Assembly (NCBI RefSeq): GCF_900105165.1
Contig: NZ_LT629740.1
Span: 4,278,001-4,342,000, forward strand
Reading direction: 5' to 3'
Length of the DNA stretch: 64,000 nt
Source: Mucilaginibacter mallensis
Lineage (GTDB): Bacteria; Bacteroidota; Bacteroidia; Sphingobacteriales; Sphingobacteriaceae
Position 1 is the stretch's first letter. Each line of letters starts with the position of its first letter. The position numbers and the translations under genes were made by a program. This document shows positions 19,092 through 26,551 of this stretch, in pieces. Under the pieces are notes generated by a model. That model worked only from the letters and a program-made list of their open reading frames with translations, did not search any database and was not told the origin of the DNA.

Positions 19092-19307
19092 AAAAGAAAG
19101 AGAAACAGCACAAAATATGTACAGTTAAAACTAATTGATACCGCGAAAGAACAGATAAACAACGAATTGCACAAAAATAAAAATGGCATAATACGATTTT
19201 ACATATCTGCACGCACAGGGGGTCAATTATGGTACAAATTTCGAACGGCTAAAATTATTGAATTCATTTCTCTAAGTTCATTAAAGGAAACTAAAAAAGG
19301 CACATAA
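19092..19307 (+). other. Open frame without start codon (71 codons), unrecognised
   Basis: A stop-free frame from after TAA 19091 to TAA 19305-19307, containing QLKLIDTAKEQINNELHKNK and LWYKFRTAKIIEF. It has no ATG and no recognisable family. Its lysine/isoleucine-rich, protein-like composition suggests a gene fragment. With the OsmC-like remnant it makes 18953-19441 look like a decay zone. Confidence 0.25.
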
Positions 19308-19441
19308 ATGCATTAGCTAAAAGGTGTGATACTTTGTTGATTGATTTGCGATGGGATTAATTGTCAAAACGGTTGCCCATTTAACAAAGAGGCATTACAA
19401 GAGATATAATGGTAACTTAGTACCAGTACAATTAATCAGCG

Positions 19442-20023
19442 ATGACAGAACTAATCAAACAAAATATCATCAAACATATTGCGCTTTCCGAAGAGGAAAC
19501 TGAAGCATTTTGCAGTTTATTTCAACAAAAACTCATTGGTAAAAAAAGTTTCTTGCTGAGAGCTGGTGAAGTTTGCAGGTTTGAAGGCTTTGTGAACAAA
19601 GGACTTTTTCGCGTTTATCATATCGACCAGAATGGTTTTGAGCAAATATTATACTTCGCAGCTGAGAATTGGTGGATTACTGATATTGACAGTTTTACCA
19701 ATGGCATGCCTTCGCAACTTTATATAGAGGCAATTGAAGATAGTGAGGTGTTACTGATATCCAAAAAGGATAAAGAATTTGCTTATACAAATCTGCCTAA
19801 AATAGAAAAGCTATTCAGGGTAATGACTCAAAAAACGCATGTGGCCTTACAGAGGAGAATGATAGACAATTTAAGTAAAACGGCAGACCAGCGCTACCTC
19901 GACTTCATGGAGAAATATCCTGAATTATTCCAACGCCTTTCTAACCTGCAGATAGCTGCCTATTTAGGGATCAGCCATGAGTTCCTGAGTAAGATCAGAA
20001 AGAAGATAGCTGGTCAAAAATAG
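19442..20023 (+). CDS. Crp/Fnr-family cyclic-nucleotide-binding regulator
   Basis: 193 residues with an N-terminal cyclic-nucleotide-binding beta-barrel (GEVCRFEGFVNKGLFRVYHI, DSFTNGMPSQLYIEAIEDSEVLLI) and a short C-terminal winged HTH (RLSNLQIAAYLGISHEFLSKIRKK). This type is common in Bacteroidetes, where ligand binding is often lost. It is followed at 85 bp by a secreted MBL-fold gene and then an NTF2-like gene, which it may regulate. Confidence 0.93.
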   Translation: MTELIKQNIIKHIALSEEETEAFCSLFQQKLIGKKSFLLRAGEVCRFEGFVNKGLFRVYHIDQNGFEQILYFAAENWWITDIDSFTNGMPSQLYIEAIEDSEVLLISKKDKEFAYTNLPKIEKLFRVMTQKTHVALQRRMIDNLSKTADQRYLDFMEKYPELFQRLSNLQIAAYLGISHEFLSKIRKKIAGQK

Positions 20024-20108
20024 AGGCAGCTTTTATTTATTGAACTTGTTCAATCTTTTTGCGCTATGGATGGATGCACTTTTGCATTATCATTTAAAAC
20101 ACTTAAAG

Positions 20109-20999
20109 ATGAGGCAAATTATTTCAATAACATTATTAACAACTCTAATTTTATTCAAAATGGACACACAAGCACAAAGTTTCAAAACCATTGAAACAAG
20201 CAGTTTGAAACTACAGGTTTACAACGCATCGGAAAACAGTTTTGGTGTAGCATCGGTTATTATATCCGGTAAAACTGACGCAGTTTTAATTGACGCGCAA
20301 TTCACCCTGGCAGATGCTGATAAAGTAGCGCAGGAAATCAAAAATTCCGGCAAAAAATTAACCGCTATTTATGTTTCTTATGGCGACCCTGATTTTTATT
20401 TCGGACTGGAAGTTTTCAAAAAATACTTCCCGGAAGTAACTGCTTATGCCTCATCGGCGACAGTGGAACATATCAAAGCGACTGCTCAAAAGAAATTAGA
20501 AGTTTGGGGTGGGCAATTGGGTAATAAGGTAACCTCAAATGTCATTTTACCGCAGGTTTTAAAAGGCAACAGCATTGAGCTGGAAGGACAGAAATTGGAG
20601 ATTGTGGGCTTAGAAGAATTTCCAAATAAAACCTTCGTATGGATACCTTCCATTAAAACAGTTGTAGGTGGTATCAATGTTTTTGGAACCACCTTCAATC
20701 TTTGGATGGCGGATGCGCAGACCGCTGATGCGCGTAAGCAATGGATCAATGTTTTAGATAAAATTGAAGCATTACATCCGGCTATCGTGATTCCAGCCCA
20801 CGCCAATAACGCAAGTCCATTTGACATTAGTGCTGTAAAACATACTAAAACCTATATCGAATTTTACGAAGAGGCTTTAAAAACTAACAAAACTTCAGCA
20901 GCGCTGGTTGCAGCAGTAAAAGAAAAATACCCTGCACTTACTTTTGATATAGCCTTACAAATAGGTGCAAAAGTAAACACAGGAGAAATGAAATGGTAA
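20109..20999 (+). CDS. Secreted MBL-fold hydrolase-like protein with altered metal site
   Basis: About 296 residues starting at MRQIISIT (20109) with a signal peptide ending MDTQAQ. The metallo-beta-lactamase fold is visible in SVIISGKTDAVLIDAQFT, the loop IYVSYGDPDFYFGLEVFKKY and the late VIPAHANN. In active family members the loop reads HxHxDH; here it is YGDPDF, which keeps the Asp and the YFG context but lacks all three His. The protein may bind metal differently or be non-catalytic. Sits between the Crp-like and NTF2-like genes in one probable operon. Confidence 0.8.
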   Translation: MRQIISITLLTTLILFKMDTQAQSFKTIETSSLKLQVYNASENSFGVASVIISGKTDAVLIDAQFTLADADKVAQEIKNSGKKLTAIYVSYGDPDFYFGLEVFKKYFPEVTAYASSATVEHIKATAQKKLEVWGGQLGNKVTSNVILPQVLKGNSIELEGQKLEIVGLEEFPNKTFVWIPSIKTVVGGINVFGTTFNLWMADAQTADARKQWINVLDKIEALHPAIVIPAHANNASPFDISAVKHTKTYIEFYEEALKTNKTSAALVAAVKEKYPALTFDIALQIGAKVNTGEMKW

Positions 21000-21015
21000 A
21001 ATTGAAAATATTGTT

Positions 21016-21048
21016 CAACCTGGCAATGCTTATTGCGCTGCCAGGTTG
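21016..21048 (+). terminator. Hairpin between the MBL-fold and NTF2-like genes
   Basis: CAACCTGGCA (21016-21025) pairs with TGCCAGGTTG (21039-21048). The following TTCCTTAAATT is a weak U-tract, and the next ATG is at 21068. It may be a leaky terminator that lowers expression of the downstream gene. Confidence 0.5.
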
Positions 21049-21067
21049 TTCCTTAAATTAAAAGCAA

Positions 21068-21466
21068 ATGACAAATCTTGAAATTATAAAAAGCACTTAT
21101 GAAGGAAAGACTTCAGAAGAAAACGGCAAAAATTTAATCAAATATGCTGCCGAAGATATCTCCTGGACCGAAGCCAAAGGTTTTCCTTATGCAGGCACTT
21201 ACATAGGTTTGCAAAGCGTTACAAAAAACGTTTTTAGCCGCTTAGGAAGCGAATGGGTGGATTATAAGTTTACACCGGAAGACTATGTTGCAAGTGATGA
21301 TAAGGTTGCTGCCTACGGTACCTACACAGGCACTTACAAAATCACCGGCAAATATTTTGAAGCCAGGGTAGCCCATGTCTGGAAATTGGAAGATGGAAAA
21401 ATAATAAGGTTTGAACAGTTTGTCGACAGCAAGCTGGTAAATGACGCAATCCTACCAAAGGCATAA
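21068..21466 (+). CDS. NTF2-like (SnoaL-type) protein
   Basis: 132 residues with the cone-shaped NTF2 pattern: N-terminal helix (EIIKSTYEGKTSEENGKNL), SWTEAKGFPYAGTYIG, and the closing strands EARVAHVWKLEDGKIIRFEQFVD. Members are small ligand-binding or isomerase-like proteins; no function can be named here. Last gene of the Crp/MBL/NTF2 group. Confidence 0.88.
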   Translation: MTNLEIIKSTYEGKTSEENGKNLIKYAAEDISWTEAKGFPYAGTYIGLQSVTKNVFSRLGSEWVDYKFTPEDYVASDDKVAAYGTYTGTYKITGKYFEARVAHVWKLEDGKIIRFEQFVDSKLVNDAILPKA

Positions 21467-21542
21467 AAGACCAATTATTGGTAAAGTCATATCGAAGCCA
21501 GATCAACGCCGTTGTTGCAAATATCAGTTGTTCAAAGAATGA

Positions 21543-21581
21543 AAGCAAATCAGAACGCGCTTCGCGTGTTGTGATTTGCTT
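21543..21581. repeat. Long imperfect hairpin at the edge of the mobilization module
   Basis: AAGCAAATCA (21543-21552) pairs with TGATTTGCTT (21572-21581), with an inner ACGCG/CGCGT pairing. It lies between the convergent NTF2-like gene and the zeta-toxin gene. It may act as a terminator, although no T-run follows, or mark the module edge. Confidence 0.45.
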
Positions 21582-21630
21582 CATTTCATTGAAATAGCCA
21601 TTAACCCTTTCGTGTTATAGTGAGCTTATT

Positions 21631-23034
21631 TCACCGGCCTATTTTAGGAGCCCGGTCAAGTCCCTGGTCTAAATCTTCGCCGGGGTTCCTGCCTTTTTTT
21701 TGATCTTGTTCTTGCCTTTTTTGTTCCTCCTTCCTCAAATTTTGCTGGATCAGTTCTGGTAAGGCAGATTGAAAAAGCTGTTTAACCACAGCAATCAACT
21801 CGTTTTGAATAGGGTGGGCTTCGACAAATTCTTTAATATCAACCCCAAGTATTTCTGCCGTAGCTACCGGATCGAGCTTTGCTTCAATGGGGATTTCGAC
21901 TACAACAACATTTTTCGGCAGTGATTTGATATTGGCCGGGGGATCGTAAACGGTATGTTTTTGCGTATGATAGAAAAAGAGATAGGCTTCGCCTGCACGC
22001 CCGGCCTGCATCTGGTGCAATTGGATGCTGTTTCCCGGTGCTTTTGTTTCACGTAACTCGCCCAACCGCAGGTCTATGGTAAAATCTGTTCCATTAATGT
22101 CAATATGTGGCAATTCACCCACCAGGCGCTTATTAAGCTGCTCCGCAAATTCCTGCTCCTTTATTTGTTGCTCCATTTGCAACTGCAATTGTTTTTGGGT
22201 GGGATATTCACTCTGCATGTCTTTCAGGAAACCTTTAATCTCCTGCTCAGCGGCGTTCCTGGCCTGCATTAAATGAACCGCATGTTGAACACCCTGGTTA
22301 AAACTTGCTGAAAGCTCCGGCGACCATTTCCGGTCAATTTCATCCTGGAACAACTGCAAGGGATTAGGCGGATTGGTAGCGATCAGATAAACCCCTAACT
22401 TAAAGGAACCTTCAACGGGTTCAACGCTACGGCCATACATTTGCAGTTTGTTGTACAATGCGGCAGATTGTACAGTATAAAGGGTGGGCACAACCATCTC
22501 ATATTTTTGGTCATGCACTTCCTTGCCGACCATTCTGCCACCTTTCTCCTGGGACTTCATGTCCTCAAAGCGCAGGTGGGTGCCCAACAAACTCAGCCGG
22601 GGATGGATAGCCAGCAGCTTAATCTCTACACGGTAGCCCTTTTGTTGAAGTTCATCTATGGTCTTATTCATCTCTGGGCCGGACGAAAACGTTGTTTCCA
22701 GTATATAGTTAAGCCGGTTGTCTTCGCAGTAAGCCCTCAAACCATTATTCCAATCCTGCGCGTATTTGGCAGTAAGTGAAGGATAGTAGGATTCAAAGCG
22801 GGATTTGATCTCATGGGCGTCAGGGTGATAATCTCTGAACAAGTCTGCATTACAATTAATAATATTACCACCTAATTCGGCCCTGGCGATTCTTTCTAAC
22901 TCTGTTTTGCCCGCACCAGGCTGGGCACCTAAGATAATGACCACGGGGCTATCGGATGCTTTAGCAATAGCCGTGTTATCTTCAATAATGATCTGTTGAA
23001 TTTTGTCAAACCGTTGTTCAGAGAGCGTGTACAA
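21631..23034 (-). CDS. Zeta-toxin-family kinase with extended C-terminus
   Basis: 467 residues. The N-terminal 230 are a zeta-toxin/PezT-like P-loop kinase: Walker A GAQPGAGKT at 36-44, then NCNADLFRDYHPD with Asp64 in the place of the catalytic base. Zeta toxins phosphorylate UDP-N-acetylglucosamine and poison wall synthesis. The remaining part is unusual: a Gln/Glu-rich coiled coil at about 265-305, a globular part with LRLGELRETKAPGN and a charged tail rich in Gln, Lys and Arg. The gene is last in the mobilization run and follows the antitoxin-like gene by 41 bp. It could serve plasmid-type addiction or have a transfer role. Confidence 0.85.
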   Translation of the reverse strand: MYTLSEQRFDKIQQIIIEDNTAIAKASDSPVVIILGAQPGAGKTELERIARAELGGNIINCNADLFRDYHPDAHEIKSRFESYYPSLTAKYAQDWNNGLRAYCEDNRLNYILETTFSSGPEMNKTIDELQQKGYRVEIKLLAIHPRLSLLGTHLRFEDMKSQEKGGRMVGKEVHDQKYEMVVPTLYTVQSAALYNKLQMYGRSVEPVEGSFKLGVYLIATNPPNPLQLFQDEIDRKWSPELSASFNQGVQHAVHLMQARNAAEQEIKGFLKDMQSEYPTQKQLQLQMEQQIKEQEFAEQLNKRLVGELPHIDINGTDFTIDLRLGELRETKAPGNSIQLHQMQAGRAGEAYLFFYHTQKHTVYDPPANIKSLPKNVVVVEIPIEAKLDPVATAEILGVDIKEFVEAHPIQNELIAVVKQLFQSALPELIQQNLRKEEQKRQEQDQKKGRNPGEDLDQGLDRAPKIGR

Positions 23035-23075
23035 GTTCTTTAAGGACTCGGTTCGGTCTACCCCATACTCTGAAC

Positions 23076-23480
23076 TTAAATCGGGATTTTTTTTTTCTCC
23101 GCTAATAAGATAGGACCGTATTTTTCAATGACCTGATCCATCCGCTCCAGGCTGGAAAAATTATCATTGTTGTTTACCGCCTCAATAGCCTCTTTGCGTA
23201 AAGCCAGCAATTCCTCGATGCGCTGCTGATCAGGATTGGCCTTTTCAGATTCTTTCATTTTTTCCCGCGAGGCCAGTGCTACCAATCCGTTTAATATAGA
23301 GTTAGCGCTTTCAGTTCTGGTATACCAGTCGAGCGGATTGCGCGCCTGTACGGTTTTAGCAGGGGGTAACGGCAGGTTTAATTGCCGGTACATTTCAACG
23401 TAGGTTTGGTAATCCATCACCACTCTTGTCGGTTCACCGCTTTCGTCTGTCAAAATTTGTGTTTCCATACTCTTATCCAT
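23076..23480 (-). CDS. Putative antitoxin-like partner of the zeta kinase
   Basis: 134 residues (or from METQILTD at 23468). The N-terminus TDESGEPTRVVMDYQTYVEM resembles the opening of Phd/RelB-type antitoxins (short beta strands followed by Y-E helix). The rest is helical and charged (EELLALRKEAIEAVNNND). It is not recognisably an epsilon or PezA antitoxin. The assignment rests on its position just upstream of the zeta kinase on the same strand. Confidence 0.5.
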   Translation of the reverse strand: MDKSMETQILTDESGEPTRVVMDYQTYVEMYRQLNLPLPPAKTVQARNPLDWYTRTESANSILNGLVALASREKMKESEKANPDQQRIEELLALRKEAIEAVNNNDNFSSLERMDQVIEKYGPILLAEKKKIPI

Positions 23481-23572
23481 CGTTAATCAAATTTACTAAT
23501 TTTTTTGGTTGTTTGATAGGGCAGCCGCCAAAACCGCTGCCCTATATTTAATGGGTTCATGGCAGAATTGAA

Positions 23573-24058
23573 TTAGCGGACGTGGGTTAAATTCATATAG
23601 TGCCAGATCAGCATAATGGTGCCGACCGATGTTACCAAACCTATCAATCCAAAGACGATCCATGAAAGCACCGCTTTGTATTGCTCAGGCGTTTTGGCAT
23701 CTGTGAATAGCTGAAGTTTCCGTGTGATCGGGGCCGGGCCTCTGTTGATCATCTCTCTGATGGCAACAAAGTCTGTAGCCATATTTTTAGTGATGCCTGC
23801 AAGCCCGGCAGTAATGGCTTCCTTTACCACGGACAGATCAGGAGCTGGCGCAGTCACTTTCATATTGGCCAGCTTGGTTGCAAATTCTTCTTTTTGCTTC
23901 TTGCTTTCGGTGAGCAATCGTTCGATCACGGTGTCTTTTTCCTTAATCGCTACTGCCTGAGTTTCCATGTATTTCTGCATTTTTTCTTCATGCTCGAAAA
24001 TATTTTTGAGCATATCCGTCATAGTCACTTCATCGATTACTGTTGCTTCATTCTTCAT
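23573..24058 (-). CDS. Coiled-coil protein with one C-terminal membrane helix
   Basis: 161 residues: an acidic N-terminus, a coiled coil at about 20-70 (HEEKMQKYMETQAVAIKEKD, LLTESKKQKEEFATKL), a linker and a hydrophobic helix at about 131-153 (VLSWIVFGLIGLVTSVGTIM). Not recognised as a family, but small membrane-anchored coiled-coil proteins often follow relaxase genes in Bacteroidetes mobilizable elements. It may couple the relaxosome to the membrane; that is inference. Confidence 0.7.
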   Translation of the reverse strand: MKNEATVIDEVTMTDMLKNIFEHEEKMQKYMETQAVAIKEKDTVIERLLTESKKQKEEFATKLANMKVTAPAPDLSVVKEAITAGLAGITKNMATDFVAIREMINRGPAPITRKLQLFTDAKTPEQYKAVLSWIVFGLIGLVTSVGTIMLIWHYMNLTHVR

Positions 24059-24094
24059 ATTATCATTAATTAATGGTTTTACAATTCAATTTCC

Positions 24095-25159
24095 CTACCT
24101 GCTTATGTGGTAGCTTTGATCCTGGCCTAACTTTTTCTTCTTCTTTTTACTTGGCGTTTCCGGTTCTTCTTCCGGCATGGTTTGAAGCAGGCCAGCAAAC
24201 AATTCGCCGCCAGTTGCCAGCGCTGCACTTAAATAATGCGTTTCCGGTTCCCGCTTCAAATAGATTTTCTGCTCTTTTTGCTCATTCTCGCTAATCACTT
24301 CCCGTAACTGATCGGCCAAACTTTTGGGTTGTTCCTGCTCATACGCTTGACGTTGATCGCGGGCCTGGTTTTTAGCCTGCATTTGCTGTACCTGCCGCTG
24401 TGTCTGCTCCTGCCGAATTTTCTTTTCGATGTCGGCCAGGCTGTAACCCACCTGGCTGCCTTTGAACCTGACATGCTGCTGATCGGTAAAAGCGATACCT
24501 CGCCCAAGTTCCACCTGATAGCCTTTCTGCTCCATATAGCTTTTGACTTCCTTTACGCTTTTGCATTGCTTAACCGCCTTAGCCAAATGTGCTTTTAAGT
24601 GTTCCTTGCGCTGATCCACCCGCTGGCTTTGCGCTACCCTCTGCTCTGGTTTCAGGAATTTGTTAGGGCTCAGCACTTTGGTCAATTTGTAAGCTTGCTC
24701 CATCCGTCTGCAATATTCAGCCATGCGCCGATAGCTGTTACTGTCGCTCCCGGTCGGCCCCTCTAAACCGATCCGGTTGGCAACAATATGCAGGTGTTCA
24801 TGCTCGGTATCGGCATGGGTAATCACTACGTATTGTCTATCTGCAAAATCAAACTCTTTGGCCAACTTCTGAGCGATATCGATCTTGTCCTGTGTGCTGA
24901 GTTTTCCATTGTCGGCCAGGTCAAAACTGATACTGGCGTGGAACACCCGCTTGCTGACATTCGGGTTCAATTGCGCTACCTCTACAAATTGCCGGATCAA
25001 TTCTTTCTTGTTGCCAAAGCACTGGTTATAGTAAATGACCTCCGACTGCTTCTTTTCCATTTCCAGCTTTTGCAGTTCCTCATTCTCCTGCAACCGGCCT
25101 TCATGCAGGTAGCTCATGCAGCCGCGAAAACTTTTACCTGTAGTGATTTTCCCGATCAT
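24095..25159 (-). CDS. Relaxase / mobilization nuclease (MobB-like, MOBP type)
   Basis: Nicks DNA at oriT and pilots the strand during conjugative transfer. 354 residues: candidate nicking Tyr17 in GCMSYLHEG, and the metal-binding His cluster in HADTEHEHLHIVANRI (His115, 120, 122, 124). The C-terminal half is Gln-rich coiled coil and a Lys-rich tail (PSKKKKKKLG). Its start overlaps the MobC-like stop by 4 nt, indicating translational coupling. About 350 residues is typical of Bacteroidetes mobilizable-element relaxases. Confidence 0.93.
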   Translation of the reverse strand: MIGKITTGKSFRGCMSYLHEGRLQENEELQKLEMEKKQSEVIYYNQCFGNKKELIRQFVEVAQLNPNVSKRVFHASISFDLADNGKLSTQDKIDIAQKLAKEFDFADRQYVVITHADTEHEHLHIVANRIGLEGPTGSDSNSYRRMAEYCRRMEQAYKLTKVLSPNKFLKPEQRVAQSQRVDQRKEHLKAHLAKAVKQCKSVKEVKSYMEQKGYQVELGRGIAFTDQQHVRFKGSQVGYSLADIEKKIRQEQTQRQVQQMQAKNQARDQRQAYEQEQPKSLADQLREVISENEQKEQKIYLKREPETHYLSAALATGGELFAGLLQTMPEEEPETPSKKKKKKLGQDQSYHISR

Positions 25160-25536
25160 GCCAAATAATTCTTAACCTCTTTTACTACACTCTGCAAGCT
25201 TCTGACTTCCTGGTTCAGCAATGCTCTGTCAAGTGTATTTAAATCTTCACCCTTGTTCCGCTTCCTGGCGATTTGATTTAAATTGGCCGCCATGTGATTT
25301 AAGGTGCCGGTAAATTTCAACACTTCCCTCGGCAAAGTCTTCGCCGTTATCCGGCCATTTAATCCTATTTGACGGAGATAAATTGATACGTTTGTCCTGG
25401 CGCGTTTGGCATTGGACTGTATCATCTTTTTCTCGATAATATTACACATCACCGTCAATTGGCAATCTCTTTTTATTTGCGCCTTCGGGCGGCCACCCTT
25501 GTTTACCACTCTTAGTTTCTGTGTTTCCTTCTCCAT
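25156..25536 (-). CDS. MobC/MobA-type relaxosome accessory protein
   Basis: 126 residues. A basic N-terminus (NKGGRPKAQIKRD) and a ribbon-helix-helix-like part (CQLTVMCNIIEKKMIQ) are followed by the MobC domain (LPREVLKFTGTLNHMAANLNQIARKRN). Such proteins bind oriT and open the DNA for the relaxase. It is the first gene of the mob pair; the 584 bp upstream are noncoding and contain the hairpin array, the expected place for oriT. Confidence 0.92.
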   Translation of the reverse strand: MEKETQKLRVVNKGGRPKAQIKRDCQLTVMCNIIEKKMIQSNAKRARTNVSIYLRQIGLNGRITAKTLPREVLKFTGTLNHMAANLNQIARKRNKGEDLNTLDRALLNQEVRSLQSVVKEVKNYLA

Positions 25537-25599
25537 TTGACTTACTTTAAAATCAAGGCTGATAAAGCATCAATCTGTCTTAATAAATTCTTTCCTAAT

Positions 25600-25978
25600 C
25601 CCCCCAAATGCGATAGCATGAAGGGGGCCAGCGAGTTTTGGCAGGGCCGAAACATAGCTGGCTCCGCTTACAGGCCAAAGGCCTGTTCCGCTATCTGTAT
25701 ATATGGCTATCGCCATATATACAGAGGCTGTTTGGGCAGCACCTTGGTGCTGCCCAGCCAAAAGCGGCTTGCCGCTTTCGCGGTTCTTCGATAATCGCTA
25801 TTGCGATTATCGGTCTGTTCAAACGGTGGCACCAAAGGTGCCGCCCATTCTCTCCGGCGGCTTGCCGCCGCGTCTATTTTACACCCGCCTGCGGGTGTCG
25901 GGCTTTCAGCATACCGCTCGCGGTATCGCTGATCCGCCGATCCTTTTACCGATGGGCGCCATTGGTGCCTCATCGGTA
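25600..25978. repeat. Array of about eleven different short hairpins upstream of the mob genes (candidate oriT region)
   Basis: Successive stem-loops, each with its own sequence: 25600-25627 (CCCCC/GGGGG with inner ATGC-GATA-GCAT), 25627-25662 (GCCAGC/GCTGGC enclosing another), 25670-25686 (7 bp, loop AAA), 25695-25724 (13 bp, loop TATC), 25733-25756 (11 bp), 25761-25778 (8 bp), 25789-25812 (10 bp, loop TATT), 25825-25845 (9 bp with one wobble), 25855-25870 (7 bp), 25881-25898 (8 bp), 25911-25926 (7 bp), 25947-25978 (8 bp plus inner 6 bp). Loops are mostly TT, CT, TC or AAA. Spacers are 2-20 nt. The rest of the 25537-26120 gap shows no gene. Confidence 0.9.
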
Positions 25979-26120
25979 CGCTACCCAATCAGGGCGGGTG
26001 TGTCGGGCTGCGTTCAAAAGGCCGTTTACTTTTTGACGCACTTAGGATCGCCCTATAATGCCGTTAACTTAATATTACCGCTAATGATAAGGATAGTAGT
26101 TTCCAAGCGCTCCATTGGAC

Positions 26121-26471
26121 TTAAAACGCTTTGGATTTTTTACTTCCGGTTGTCAGATGCTTTAACGCATCTTCCTGTATTTCATCCGCCGTTTTCTTCC
26201 GGCCAGACTTGATCCATTCGGTGAGTTCCGAACGATAGAAATACAGGCGTTTCCCGCGCTTATTAACAGGGATTTCTTTTCGGCATACTTTACTGTAAAC
26301 GGTTGGAACAGCAAGATCTAAAAATATTGCAGCCTTGGCAACGGGCATAATTTCGTCTTGCTCCGGCGACTGTACTTGTCGCTGAAGTAAAAGCTGTTCT
26401 ATGATGTCCAGCTTTTCTTGCATCTTAGTTACCGCTTCGGGTAACTGGTCAAAGGTGAGTGTATCTTTCAT
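26121..26471 (-). CDS. Excisionase-like helix-turn-helix DNA-binding protein
   Basis: 116 residues: an N-terminal helix (KMQEKLDIIEQLLL) and a MerR/HTH_17-type fold at about 42-95 (MPVAKAAIFLDLAVPTVYSK, then CRKEIPVNKRGKRLYFYRSE with LTEWIKSGR). This type is standard in Bacteroidetes integrative and mobilizable elements as excision or mobilization regulator. It sits upstream of the hairpin array, in the same direction as the mob genes. Confidence 0.88.
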   Translation of the reverse strand: MKDTLTFDQLPEAVTKMQEKLDIIEQLLLQRQVQSPEQDEIMPVAKAAIFLDLAVPTVYSKVCRKEIPVNKRGKRLYFYRSELTEWIKSGRKKTADEIQEDALKHLTTGSKKSKAF

Positions 26472-26551
26472 TGCGCATTAATTTTGTTTAATGCTGCAAT
26501 GGTATGGGCCTGTTTTGCAGGGTTACAAGTAGGTAAGCGGCAACCCTGCGC

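Noticed and set aside
25600..25978. CRISPR or REP array
   Set aside because: The units do not share sequence and have no constant spacing; only the hairpin form is repeated.
25537..26212. Several overlapping open frames on both strands across the hairpin array
   Set aside because: They cross the palindromes in multiple frames, have Cys/Arg-rich unnatural composition and no family pattern; they arise because palindromic GC-rich DNA lacks stops.
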